Below are positions 1 to 12,100 of a stretch of DNA of 64,000 bases, piece by piece. The position numbers were made by a program, and so were the translations under genes. Source of the DNA: Areca catechu (lineage: Eukaryota; Streptophyta; Magnoliopsida; Arecales; Arecaceae); assembly GCA_021397845.1 (NCBI GenBank), contig CM038047.1:44795210-44859209 (forward strand), in the 5' to 3' direction. Every line of letters begins with the position of its first letter. The first letter of the stretch is position 1. The notes beneath the pieces are model-generated. The model saw only the letters and a program-made list of their open reading frames with translations. It did no database searches and was not told the DNA's origin.

Positions 1-23
1 TATATATATATATATATATATAT
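1..23. repeat. (TA)n microsatellite
   Basis: An uninterrupted TA dinucleotide run at the window edge; its true length is unknown because it is cut by the window start. Confidence 0.9.
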
Positions 24-299
24 GAAAATACTTGTTTCAATACAAGATTTAATGTTTTGCATATATCCGAATATAACAAAATGGATGTTTAGCAGGATAT
101 CATCATAATCAGGATACAATAAATCCTAAAGATAGTTTCTTTGAGGCTACTCCTCATCAAATGGAAACTCTAAGATTATGGGTGCCATAATCCTAGAAAT
201 AGAGTACCTAGAGGTCTGATGTGTCATTTTGGTCCTACTAGAAGAAGGAGAGTGATGAAACCCTAGAGTGTGGAACCCTACGGTCTTGGTAGTCCTAGT

Positions 300-2490
300 G
301 ATCTGGGTCCGAATAGGTTGAGTCCTAGGAAAATGATCATCCGGAGTCTGGTACGAGGAGTTAGGTGCTGAAGGGTCTGGACTGGTAGCTAGTGCTGATG
401 GATGTGTTGGGGGATCTGTAGGTGCTGAGGATCTACGAGTGCTGGAAAAGATTGGTCCATAGGTAGTGGAGATGGTGGAGAATCCGGTGGAGGATCAGAT
501 GGACTTGCTGGAGTAGTGACTGGAGCTAGGAGCTGTATGGTGGCTAATATCTTTATAAAGCCTATCTCCATATTATCTCTAATTTGTTTCAAGGTACTAT
601 TAGTGTGAGTCCTCAAAAGATGTAGCTTAGTCTGCATTCGATCAATCATGATGGTTAGCAAATAAACATCATCTCTAACTATCCCGACCATTGAGCTAAT
701 CCAATCCTCAATATCATCACCTGATTGAGCTCTAAGCACCGTGGGAGTAGGGATGCAAATGGGTCTGGTCGGATCGGGTCATGAGTGATCCCGATTTGAT
801 CCAGTTTTTTGATTGGGTTCTAATATTAGACCCAGATCCAACTCACTAAAAAAATGGATTAGGTCGGGTCGGACCCACTATCAGAATTTTCAATCCAACG
901 GGTCATTTGGATTGGATTGGATCCATAAACAACCCAGTTCTAATCTAAAAAAAATTGAATCAAGATATGATCCAAATAAAATATAGATAACTATATTTTA
1001 ATTATTACATAGCCAACTATTATTAACCATAAAATAGATAACAAATAATATTACTTTCAAAATAAATTAAGATATATATAAAAATTATTATAACTCTATC
1101 TTTATGCTAAAAATAAGTTTTATACAAGTTTTAAATTATAATTTAAAGGTCCAAATAGATATGATCCTAATAATATTAGTAAATTCGAGTTGGGTTGGTC
1201 CAAATTCAGTAAACCTAGACCCTACCCGGAAAATGAAATGTGTCTAATTTTAGGATCTGACCCGGGTAGGGTTGGGGTGGGTCACGGGTCAACCCGACCC
1301 ATTTGCAGCCTTACATGGGAGTCCTCTGTGTCGACTAAGCTATCTCCGTATCAGTAGGAGTGGCTAGCTTAGGATACTCCTCCTTAGTGTCAACATCAGG
1401 TGCCGCTCAAATGGTCTAGCATCAATATCATCAAATGCTAGCTCAGAGGGTCTCTTCTCAGCTGCTCAAAGCTCATCCTTGGAGTCAAGATCTGGCTCTT
1501 ATCCCAATCCTCTCCCTATCCATTTGTCTCTAACCTTCTGGTATTTCATCCTATGGAGGGACCGGTCATCTTAAGAGTCCGTATGTAGAATTTTCTTGGA
1601 GGCCTCGCCCTCTAGAAAAATGCTAAAAGCTTAAAACACCCTCGTCAATCCCATCCCATATGGTAGCAAAGTTATTTGCTGGTGATAACCTCCTGCATCT
1701 GATATGCCATGATGATAGGTAAGTTCACTGCCATCCTCTATATCGAAGAGGTCATCAACATCAGCTTCCTCTCATGATAAAATCAAATTTGCCTATCTTC
1801 GGCACCAGTATCTATGCCGTGATATGATGGAGGAGCATCATCTCATCGAGAGGTGGTTGGCACTCATAGTGGAGATGCCTTGTACATCTTCTCTCTTTAG
1901 GATGCATCTAAAATCAGCCTATCTATCACTCAAAAAGTCAACAGCTATCCTTCTGATAGGGATCTCTTATACTTGGCTAAGCATCTCAGTGGTCACCAGA
2001 ATCTGAACTTCTTTGACCACTGCAACCTAGCCATCTTGTCATCTAGACATGGATCCATAAAACTCCCGTATGAGATGCGAGTAGTATCTCTCAGACATAG
2101 AGCAAAATCTCTCACATTCTATAACTCTAATCCAGTCCCCGATGAAGAAATCCTCTCTATCGAAGTATCCTAAATCAATCCTGCATGCAATTGCGATAGC
2201 CTTCCCATATACTCTATCCATTGGTGAAGGAGGTGGTCGAGGCTATGTCACTCTCTGCTCCTCCGAGTCATGGCAAGCTTTGGAGCACCATTTCGGCTCC
2301 TCTAGATTCATTTGGTCTAACTCTTTTGGGTCGGTGAGCAACTTATTTTTGTGGCCCTATCCACAAATATGGACGATCAAGATGAGGGAAAAACTAAAAA
2401 TAGAAGGTCTAGATCTTATATCTAACTATTTAGAGACAAGTGAAAAGTTTTTGGAAAGGATTAGAGAGAGAAAAAGAAAAGTAGGATGAA
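300..2490 (-). pseudogene. Third ORF of the SIRE-type element (plant transposon-protein-like), interrupted by a MITE
   Basis: Several minus-strand open segments (2221-2039, 739-389) and shorter pieces between them read as one decayed protein. Recognisable pieces include a stretch ending LIREFYGSM (2090-2055), SANHLSM, and LPYGMGLTRVF. These resemble the family annotated as 'putative plant transposon protein', which occurs in the post-pol ORF of SIRE-like elements. The C-terminal part is rich in Pro and Ser. Reading is broken by many stops and by a 566-bp MITE at 748-1313; removing the MITE brings the two halves back next to each other. The function of the family is unknown; in SIRE elements this position has been called env-like. 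Family assignment is from remembered motif style, not from a search. Confidence 0.5.
748..1313. mobile_element. hAT-type MITE (copy 1) with 8-bp target duplication
   Basis: Terminal inverted repeats: left TAGGGATGCAAATGGGT, right (reverse complement) TAAGGCTGCAAATGGGT. GC-richer 'gggtcgggt' blocks at both ends surround an AT-rich centre. Flanking 8-bp direct repeats are cgtgggag (740-747) and catgggag (1314-1321), one mismatch apart. The 8-bp duplication size is characteristic of hAT transposons. No coding capacity. It sits inside the third ORF of the SIRE-type element, so it is younger than that element. A second, inverted copy is at 17296-17795. Confidence 0.8.
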
Positions 2491-2754
2491 TAGAATGTCA
2501 CAGTCGAGCCCTTTTTAAAACATGTTTCTGTCGGTGAGTGATACTTGCGAATTGCTCAAGTGTCGACACTTCGGTAAGTTGACACTTGGATAATTCTTCA
2601 AAAGTCAACACTTAGGAAATTTTGAAAAAATTAAAAATTTTCTTTCAAGGAGAGAAATTCAAGGATGTTTCAAGGGTGATGCTAGGGGGTTTTGAATGAT
2701 TCAAAGAGATGATTTTCAATTGAATTTGGAATGCTAGATCCTAAAAAGTCAAGT

Positions 2755-3370
2755 TAGTATGAGAAGTCTATTCAAAAGGATCTATGACTCCTAGTTCTTT
2801 CCAAATCATACAAATGCTATCTTTAATAAGAGGTTTTATGAAAATATCTGCTAATTGTTTATCAGTACATACAAAATAAAGTAATACATCATAATTTTGC
2901 ATATGATCTCTTATGAAATGATGTCTTATCTCAATATATTTATTTCTTGAGTGTTGAATTAGATTTTTAGTTAAATTAATTATACTTGTATTATCACATA
3001 TTATGAAAGTTTTACTTAATTTAATGCCAAAATTTTTGAGTTGTTTGATCTACAGAATTTGAGTACAACAACTTTTAGTTGCTATATATTTGACCTCGGC
3101 CATAGATGGTGTAACCGAATTTTATTTTTTGCTAAATTATGAGATCAAATTAATTCCAAGAAATTGACATATTTCACTAGTGCTTTTCCTATCTAATATA
3201 CACCTAGCAAAATTATCATTAGAATATGCAATTAGCTTAATTGATGAATTTCTAAAGTACGACAGACCAATATCAATAGTACCAGATAAGTATCTAAGTA
3301 TACATTTAATAGCTAATCGATGAGATTTCTTAGGATTTAACTGATATCTTGTGCACATGCAAACACTAAT
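2755..3370 (-). pseudogene. copia RNase H domain, degenerate
   Basis: The minus-strand frame 3358-3137 contains HRLAIKCILRYLSGT, YSNDNFARC and DRKSTSEICQFLG, the familiar start of the copia RNase H (catalytic Asp in the YSDADFAG-like block, here YSNDNF with the first D changed to N). The C-terminal end at 2866-2821 reads DKQLADIFIKPL, the usual last conserved block of copia polyproteins. Between the two the frame is broken. This is the 3' end of pol of the SIRE-type element. It cannot encode an active enzyme as it stands. Confidence 0.8.
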
Positions 3371-3379
3371 ATAATGTCT

Positions 3380-4480
3380 AGTTTACTTGTAGTAAGATAA
3401 AATAGTAAATCAGTTATATCTTTATGGATTTTTTGATCAATAATCTTACCAATCTCATCTTTGTCAAACTTATAAGATGGGCTCATAGGCATGCCAAGAG
3501 ATTTCGTGGTCCCCATCCCAAACTTTTTTAGAATCTCTCTAGTGTACTTAGCTTGGTTAATGAAGATCTCCTCTTTAGTTTACTTGATTTGAAATTTGAG
3601 GAAGAAGTTTAGCTCTCTCATCATGCTCATCTTGAACTCTCCCTACATTAGCTTTGCAAACTCTTGACAAAAAAAATTATTAGTAATGCTAAAAATAATA
3701 TCATCAATATATATTTGCACTATTAATAAGTTATCATCTCTTCTTTTCAAAAAAAGTAATATCAACATTTCCTTTTTAAAACCATTTTTGAGTAAAAATT
3801 TGCTCAATCTATCATACCATGCATGTGGGACTTGTTTTAAACCATAAAAAGCTTTATGAAATTTAAAAACATGATTTGGATATGTGTGATCTTCAAAACC
3901 TGATGGTTGTTCAATATAAACTTTTTTTCCATGTATCCATGCAAAAATGCACTTTTAACATATATTTAAAATAGTTTAAAGTTTATGAAGCATGCAAATG
4001 CAAGTAATAATCTAATCGCCTTTAGTCTAATAACAAGATTAAAGTTCCATCAAAATCAGTGCCTTCCTTTTCATTGTATCCTTTAGTGACAAGTCTAGCT
4101 TTGTTTCTAGTTAGTACTCCATTTTCATCTAATTTATTTCTAAATACCCATTTAGTTTTAATTGTTGATGTATTAGATAGTTTTTTACTAGAATCTAAAC
4201 TTTATTTCTTTTAAATTGGTTTAATTCTTCTTAAATTAGTTTATTTCTTTTAAACCAATTAATTAGATTAATCTAATTAGGATCTTTTTTAGCTTCTTTA
4301 ATAATTTTAGGTTCAACTTGAGATACAAAAGCTAAGTAATCACATACATTCCTAAGAGTGGATCAAGTTTTTATCCCTTTTGAAAAATTACTTATGATTA
4401 GTTCTTTAGGATATCCATGAGCATACCTCCACTTTTTAGGTAAATCACTAGCTCTTGTTGAAGGTCTATGTTGTTGTTCT
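3380..4480 (-). pseudogene. copia reverse transcriptase (RVT_2), degenerate
   Basis: The minus strand encodes pieces of the copia reverse transcriptase: FHKAFYGLKQVPHAWY around 3860-3810, then the catalytic YIDDIIFS block at 3711-3687 (YVDDIIF in active elements), then a segment leading into RNase H. Multiple frameshifts and stops separate these blocks. It lies between the integrase and RNase H remnants, as expected for Ty1-copia. The RT active-site aspartates are kept but the ORF is dead. Confidence 0.75.
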
Positions 4481-4541
4481 TCCTCCTTGTTTTGATCTTC
4501 TTTAGGCTTCTTGGAGGGTGTATCATTGAGAGTCAATTTCT

Positions 4542-5790
4542 CTATCCTTTGAATATCTCTTTCATCATTAAGAACATCTTTTTTTCTAGAAAATTTATCA
4601 TTAGACTTATCAAAGATGACACGTATAGACTCTTTAACAACAAGAGTTCTCTTGTTGAAGACCCGTATACCTTGCTAGATGTAGAGTATTTTAAAAGGAT
4701 GTTTTTATCTAACTTGCCATCTAATTTGTTTAGGTTGTCTTTAGCATTGTTTAATGTGAAACAACGACATCCAAAAATATAAAAATATTTCATAGTTGGT
4801 TTTCTATGTTTTCAAAGCTCATAAGGTATTTTCTTTAAAACTGGATGGATGAAAACTCAATTTAAAATGTAACATATAGTGTTAATGACTTCTATCGAAA
4901 AATATCTTGGTAGGTCATTTTCATAAAGCATGTGCATGTCATTTCTTTCTAAAGTTATTTTTTTTACTATTTCATTTTGTTGAGGTATCCTAGGTACAGA
5001 AAAATTATGATCAATGCTATTTTCATTACAAAAGTTTTCAAAATCATAGTTTTTAAATTATGTTCTATCATCACTATGAATGCAAATAATTGAAGTTTCT
5101 TTTTCATTTGAAACTTTTTATTAAACTTAGTAAAAATTGAAAATGTTTCGCCTTATGTAGTAAAAATATGGCCCACATATAATAAAAGAAAGCATCTACA
5201 ATAACTAGACCATATCTTTTTCTACACAAACTAGTGATCCTTGTTAGTCCAAAGAGATTTATATAAAGTAACTCCAAAAGCTAGAAGTAGAGACTATGCC
5301 TTTTGATTTAGAAAGAATTTTTATTTGTTTTCCAAATTGGCATGCATCACAAATTTTATTCTTGTCAAAAGTGAGTTTTGGCAAATCTTTTATGAGATCT
5401 TTTTGTTCAACTCAGAAAAAAGTGTATACTAGAATGTCCTAATCTACGGTGCCATAACCAACTAGTCTCATTGACTTTGGCTTCCATTGCAACTAGACAT
5501 TAACCATATTGCATTGAAATAACATCAAGATCCATCAGGTAGATGTTTCCATGCCTATATGCAATGAACATAATTCCATTATCATTGAGACCAGAGATAA
5601 TGCAAAGAGGAGATTCAAAAGTTATTTTAAAATCTTTATCACAAAATTTACTAATGCTAAATAAATTATATTTCAATCCATCTACAAGCAAAACATTTTC
5701 TATATAAGTAGAGAGGGTGATATGAATTTTATAAATAATGATGATATTATCCTTTTCATTATTACCAAAAGTCACATTACCCTCATTCAA
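4542..5790 (-). pseudogene. copia GAG-pre-integrase and integrase, degenerate
   Basis: The frame 5790-5500 carries the GAG-pre-integrase domain (VLLVDGLKYNLFSISKFCDK). Next comes the integrase zinc-finger end CDACQFGKQ (5355-5326). Then comes the start of the catalytic core, RYGLVIVDAF (about 5235-5195), where the first catalytic Asp is kept but the following D is replaced by A. The frame 4793-4542 holds the integrase C-terminal block YIFGCRCFTLNN...KLDKNILLKYSTSSK. The blocks lie in different frames, so the gene is non-functional. Part of pol of the SIRE-type element. Confidence 0.8.
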
Positions 5791-6665
5791 TACTTCAAAA
5801 GATGTGAATTACTTCATATCTCCTATTATGTATCTTGAGCAACCACTATCAAGATACCACAATCTTTTCTTCTCTTTGATTGCAAGACATATCGACAAAA
5901 CAAGTCAAGTAAAAATTCTAGGTATCCAAGCCATCTTTGATCCTTTAGGGTTAGTAGATATGATTCCTTTTGGAATCCAAACTTTTTTTATATTATCTAA
6001 CTTCTTACGATCACATAAATAAACCTTATGTCCTAGTCTACTATAACAATGACAGGCAATGCTAGAAGATACATGAACAATTTTTTTTTTTTAAAGTACT
6101 CTTGTTATTTTTGTTGTTTATATTCCAAACCAACTTTGTTAAAAACTGTACATTGATTATTCAAAAGCATGTTGAGTTTTTTAGAAGTATATATAAACTT
6201 TTCAATAAAAGGTTTCATTTTATAAGGTTTTTCTTTCATGCTTTTATTTTCTTTGCTTAAGACCTTTTTTTTTCTTTTGAAAGCTTTTCATTTAATAATG
6301 ATGATTTTTGCTTTTTCCAATCCTTATTTTCTAAAGCTAAGTTTTCATTAATTTTGGTTAAGTCATCCATTTCATTAGTCACGGTAAGCTTTTGATTATT
6401 CAATTCTTAATTTTTTTAGTTAAGTTTTCATTATCTTTTTATAGTTTTTCATTAATACTAGATAACTCAAGAACTTGTTTCTTCATTTCCTTATTTTTCA
6501 CTTTTGGTTTCTTAAAATCATTTATGAGTTCAACAAAAGCTTCTTATAACTCTTCAAATGTAAAATCACTTTCAGTTTCAGACCTTATGTCTTCTTCATT
6601 GGCCATGAAGCATAGATTGGAACCTCTTAAGTCTCTTCATTAGAGCTAGCATCTTTACTCTCATT

Positions 6666-7512
6666 TCAAGTTGCAATCATTGCTTTTTTCTTGAATTTTC
6701 TTTTGGCTTTCTTGAAGAGGGGGTAGTCCATCTTGTAGTAGCATGACTTTTTGCATTCAAAGCATATAGGTTTCTCCTTCTCTCTTTTTTTTCTCTTGTT
6801 TGTATCTCCTTTTTTAGCCCTTTTCTTATAGCTATACTTTTTTCTCATCAATCTTCTAAATCTTCTTGATATAAGAGCCATTTCATCATCTTCATCTCCC
6901 TCATCCGAGTTTTCACTAGATTCTTTCTTGGTAGTTGTAGACTTGAGGGTAATAGTCTTCTTCTTATTTTTAGTAACCTTTTGCTTCAAAGATAACTCGT
7001 AGGTCATGAATGAATCTAGAAGTTGCTTGATGAAAAGTGTATCAACATTTTTGGCCTCTTGTATGGCGATAAATTTTGCATCCCATAAAGAAGAAAAAGA
7101 TTTGAGAGTTTATTTCACAAGTTCAGTATTAGAAATGGACTTGTCCAAATTTTTTAAACTATTTATAATATTAATAAATCTAGTATACAATATACATTTC
7201 AGTTATAGATTTATTAGATTCCATCTTAAATATCTCATAAGTATGAATAAGTATATTTATCTTAGTATTTCTCACTTTATGAGTACCCTCATGAATGACT
7301 TCAAGTGTATTCCAAATTTTTTTGATCGAAGAAAAAGTGAAAATCTTATTGAATTCACTAGGATCTAAAGCATAATAAAGTAGGTTCATAGCCTTAACAT
7401 TCAATTCAATATGTTTTATATTATTTTCATCCAAATTATCCTCTAGTTTGGGAATAGCAATATCATCAATTATGATAGCTAATTTATGAGGGCCTTTTAT
7501 AATGGTTTTCAA
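6666..7512 (-). pseudogene. copia gag, degenerate, with broken zinc knuckle
   Basis: Two minus-strand frames, 7512-7180 and 7007-6666. The first has a helical gag core (IKKIWNTLEVIHEGT, IHTYEIFKMES) as in copia gag of the UBN2 type. The second has a Lys-rich tract, then CFECKKSCYYKMDYP (about 6770-6725), a CCHC zinc knuckle in which the His and last Cys are lost, then KKKAMIATW. That last motif is common right after the knuckle in SIRE elements. It follows the primer-binding site and 5' LTR directly. Confidence 0.75.
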
Positions 7513-7682
7513 AGGTTATAGTCTATAGATTGAATGTAGATGTGAATGCATATTTTTAATGTGTAGTTTATTTTGTTGAACAAAGATGGATGATTTGAAT
7601 CTCGTCCCTCAGCAATATAAGCACCAAATTGGGCTGCCATTCGATCTTTAACTTAAAATCATTAGATTTAATTCGTTGAGTA

Positions 7683-7698
7683 CCAAGCTTTGATATCA
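7683..7698 (-). other. Primer-binding site of the SIRE-type element
   Basis: On the minus strand, right after the LTR end, the sequence reads TGATATCAAAGCTTGG. It matches the plant copia primer-binding site TGGTATCAGAGC (initiator tRNA-Met) with a few substitutions. It fixes the LTR boundary at 7701 and the element's direction. Confidence 0.65.
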
Positions 7699-7700
7699 CT

Positions 7701-9172
7701 TGTTACCCAGCGAAGCAATCTAAGAGGGAGGATGAATTAGATTTTTTAAAAATTTAAAATAAGTATGTGCTAAATTTTGAAAGTGGTGAAATAATTGTGT
7801 TGCAAAAATATGTATGCTGAATGAAACTATATGCAATGCTTGAAATAAAAAATGAAGAAGAAGAGCAAAGCACACAAATACAAGTTTTTATAATGGTTCG
7901 GTACACTCTAAGAACCTACATCCACTTTCTAAGAACTCCTCGGTAATTTCACTATAATCCCTCAAGGTTATAGATGATTTATTTTCTAGGCTCACAAATC
8001 AAATTCTTGTTGGTTTTCTCACATAAGCTCACCAATATAACTTTATAATAAGCCAATTCTAGGCTTACAATCTAATTCAAAGACTTGGAAGGACCTATCC
8101 TATAGTTTTAATATCATTGAAACCAGTTACAATAAATAAATCAAAGTATAAAGGTTTCAAGTATAAAAGAGTTTTCTAATAAAGCAAAAAAAGTCAATGA
8201 AGCTCATAGAGAATACTTTAAGTTATCTTTTTCAATGTAAAGCCTCAATGATTACTTGACTGACTAGTGGTTGAGAATCGAAGCACATTCTTTAAGAACA
8301 AAAACTTTTATTTGGAAGTTAGCTCTTAGAATATTTTTTTGGAAGTACATGACTTTGTCTAGGATTCTCTTGCTTCTTTAATAAGTTTGGTGAGAAATAA
8401 AAATACTTAAAGTCTTCAAAAATAGTTTATGGCCATTAGAAGATAAGAACTAGCTATTTAGACTCAAAAACTATTTTTTCATAGTTTTAAAAATATAGTT
8501 TTTATATGCTGTCAGACCTGCTAGTATCAATACTTTATTCTGTGAGTCGATACCTGAGTCGATACTTAAGTCCTTGAATTGACACTTGAGTTTTTTTAAG
8601 AAATATTATTCTTTGGAATCATCCTATGACATCGACACTTGAGCATGAGCTAACCTTGTTAGTTGATACTTGAGTCAATACTTGAGATCCTAGTATCGAC
8701 ACTTGAGTTTGTTTCAAAAATCTAGTCCTCTATTATTTCTTATTGCATCGATACTGGGTTTGTGAGTCACTCTTGTGAATCAATACTTGAGTCCATACTT
8801 GGATAGTGAGTATTGATATTTGGCATACTGGCTGAAAAACTTTACGTGTCACTTTTCTAAAAATTGATACTTAAGATCCTTGAGCCATGCCATTTCGAAA
8901 ATGTATGCCAAACTCTAAATTTTGAAATCCTGATATATATTCTTCCATTCTAACCTTCAATTATCCAATTGAGCACTATTTACTTGGCTTTTTCATATGT
9001 GAAGATATCCCAAAAATATGAAATTCTTTTTGCTTAAAGGTTGATTACTTTAATTCATCATTTAATAATTTGAAGGATACCTAAAATATCATTCTCACAA
9101 CTCTAACAAAATATTAGTACCTCATATATACTCACATTTTGTTATTCATCAAAATCAAGGATGGAGTCAACA
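7701..9172 (-). repeat. 5' LTR of the SIRE-type copia element
   Basis: On the + strand it begins TGTTACCCAG (7701) and ends GGAGTCAACA (9172), the standard TG...CA limits. Typical SIRE LTR landmarks are visible: 'ataatggttcggtacac' near 7890, and at the minus-strand start a block reading TTGATTTTGATGAATAAC. A cluster of a short motif related to tcgacacttgag occurs at about 8530-8870. A second, shorter copy of this LTR family is at 17796-18984. Confidence 0.7.
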
Positions 9173-12100
9173 AAAACTATTTTTTTCTTCTTCTCTCAAA
9201 CCATCACCCTCTCTAATGTTTTAGGTCATATGGAATAGAAAAGATGTGTCGAAGAAAAATTTTTTATGGTGGATAAGAGGATGTGTGACTAGAAATCTGT
9301 GCTACCCTAATCTACATAATATAAAAACTCCATGTCAAAATCATCCTCCAAAAATCCTAATAAAATAGGAAACTAATCTGATTTGAATCAAATTCAAATT
9401 AGGTAAGAGTCCATATTAATGTGAATAGAGAGTCCTGGATAAATATGAAAGATGCCATATTGCACATCTTATCCTTCCACATATGCTAGAAGACAAGTGC
9501 TATAAAATTAGCAACTTTTCTCTCCTTTTTCACATGAATAATGAGAGAGAAACCCAAATAAATGTGGGTTTCACTTCTTAGTTCGATTGGCTCTGATTTA
9601 GATCAATTTCAAAATCATTTCAAACTCGAATAGAACTAATTTTGAAAAGGCTATCAACCTAAAATAATTAGGTTTGCAATCCAATCAAGATTTTGAACCT
9701 AATCTGATTAGGTTAGGATCCAAGTCAATTGGATTTAATTAGTATTCAATTCAAATTCAATTCAAGCCCGATTCAAATCGAATTCGAAAATATTGTTAAT
9801 TCTATTCGTAATAGGATTTGAAATTCTAATCTAACTAGAATTCTTAAACCTAATTTTATCAAGTCCAATTAAATTAAATCAAATTACAATCTTATAATTA
9901 ATTCTCTAATTTCAAAATTAACAGGTACAAAAATTGGTAGGTACCAAAAATAGCAAGTGCCAAAATTAGTAAGTACTAAAATTAGCAAATCTTAAATATG
10001 ATCCAAGCTCTTGATCAGGTCAAGCCCGTATTGTGTGTGATTTCTCAGGTTCCATTCTATCTGGTAGTAAGATATACTATAATCTCTATCATAATATCAT
10101 TGAAACTCTTTCGATGGATCGAAACTTTTCAAGCTCAATCCTAAAATAGATCGTTGATCCAAAAATGATTCAAGTGAGTTTTCAGAATCTACTAGTATTA
10201 CCAGTAGTATGTAGTCAGCATAATAAAAAGGTGAACCCCTAGGTGTAAGTATTATATAATCAAGTTCCTCTATCGAAAGTCCTAACAGGATGGAGGTCAT
10301 GGAATCTTACCAAATCCAAAGTATTCATCATATACTAAACTTAATTGTCCTAAGCTCATTCATGATACCTATGAAAACTTTTTGCTATTATCATGCTATG
10401 ATAGCTATAGACTTAAGGACTCAGCCTTTTAGATTATATAGGACTACTTTTCAACTATTAAGACTGATAGATCCTCTATAGTGCACTTCCAACTTCTATA
10501 GTAAACTTACTATAGCCAATGCACACTATAAGGTCTCATATAGCTAGAGACTATGTTTATGTAATTGTCAAACTATAGCAACCCCATTGTAAGTGACTAA
10601 GATACCATAGATCAAGGAACAACTCACACAACTATAGTACGAGAAGTTACTAACAAGTGAGTAGATATCCATGTGACTTCTCGTACTTAGTCATGCTAAG
10701 TGCCATTGTTCTCTAATAACCACTTGTATTCTTACTCCAGTGTCTCCATATTATAGACTCAAGACTTATCTACCCAAAAGGAAAGCGGTCCATGCACTAG
10801 TTTTAATGTATTGATCACCATCCCCATGATGATCTAACAATTGCAAGCTTTTAGGAGTTAACCTATTGTGACATGTGTCAAATTTTCAACTCTTAAGTAT
10901 ATGTGTCAGTGTCATTGTTCATTAACTCCTTGGATGATACATGGATATAACATGTATGGTTAAAAAGCCCAATTAAGAAATTAAATATAAAATTATGTCC
11001 TAGATTGAAAACTTTTGTTAGCTAGATTAGCTTGTAGTGCACACATATAATAATCTCCCACTTGTACTAAAGCCAATCAGCCATATACTTTAATCCTATT
11101 TAATGTGCTTCAGCTTTAGCTTACTAAGGCTTATTAAGCTAGTAGGTCTCCCACATCTCACATGGAGTCTACTCTTTGTACCTTTATATGGTAGTCACGA
11201 TTTGAATCATCACTTATGTGTTTGGACTTCTGGTTAGACCTTAGTTCTTTAGGTAGAGCTATGGTACCATTGCTACGATCGTAGAGTATTATATCATTTA
11301 ATGATATTTCACTCAATTCTATAATAATTAGTTAACCAGAATGCATCATTGTACCTTTAGAAGTGACGATGAAGTCAGCCTCCTTGATTAAACCTATAAT
11401 GATTGATTCTTTGAAACTATTCCAAATCATCATTATATAAGAATACATCTCATGTATCCTCTATCTCTCAATTCTCCCACTCTAAAGATCTAAAACATAT
11501 TTTTAGTACTTTTCAAGTATTAAAGATTATTTTTTATAGTTATCCAATGCTTAGAGCTTGGATTCAACTAACATTTACTCGTGACACTCATAGCAAAAAT
11601 CAAGTCATGTGTTTATATAAGATTTCCTATGGCTAAAGCTCAAAGGGATCTAATTCATATACAAAACCTCTTCAAATGAGTTCAGACACATTGAGAGTTA
11701 ATTCCATGTTTAAGGAGTCAAATCTCCATTAGATTCTCAATGCTGAATTGTTAAGTACTTTCTTAATATACCAAGTTTATGATAGGTTAGCATCCTTATA
11801 GAACTATCTCATATACTTACATTCCAAATATAGAATGCTTTCGAAAGGTCATTAACGAAGAATTATCTAGACAATTATTAACCTAACTTAGGTTAGCATA
11901 GAAATCTTATCCCTAATAGAAAAATTTTATCCTTGTACAATGTAAGGAATTATATACTCCCACTAACCTTTTATAAACAATATTTCCTCCTCCCATTCTT
12001 GACTAAATTAAATGATTTAAGTATATCATTGAACGAGCATATCTATTATGAGCTATTTGCTTAGTTTATCTTCATAGACCCTTTACAGTGTAAAGAACTT

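Larger units (their letters stand above)
1..9172 (-). mobile_element. Ty1-copia retrotransposon, SIRE/Maximus-like, decayed, 3' end outside window
   Basis: Read on the minus strand, the order is: LTR (7701-9172), primer-binding site, gag (7512-6666), GAG-pre-integrase and integrase (5790-4542), reverse transcriptase (YIDDI at 3711-3697), RNase H ending in an ADIF-KPL motif (2866-2821), and a third ORF (2490-about 300). The order integrase before reverse transcriptase is diagnostic of Ty1-copia. The gag tail KKKAMIATW and the extra ORF after pol are typical of the SIRE/Maximus lineage. All frames carry stops and frameshifts. The 3' LTR is not in the window and would lie left of position 1, if it still exists. 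Confidence 0.8.
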
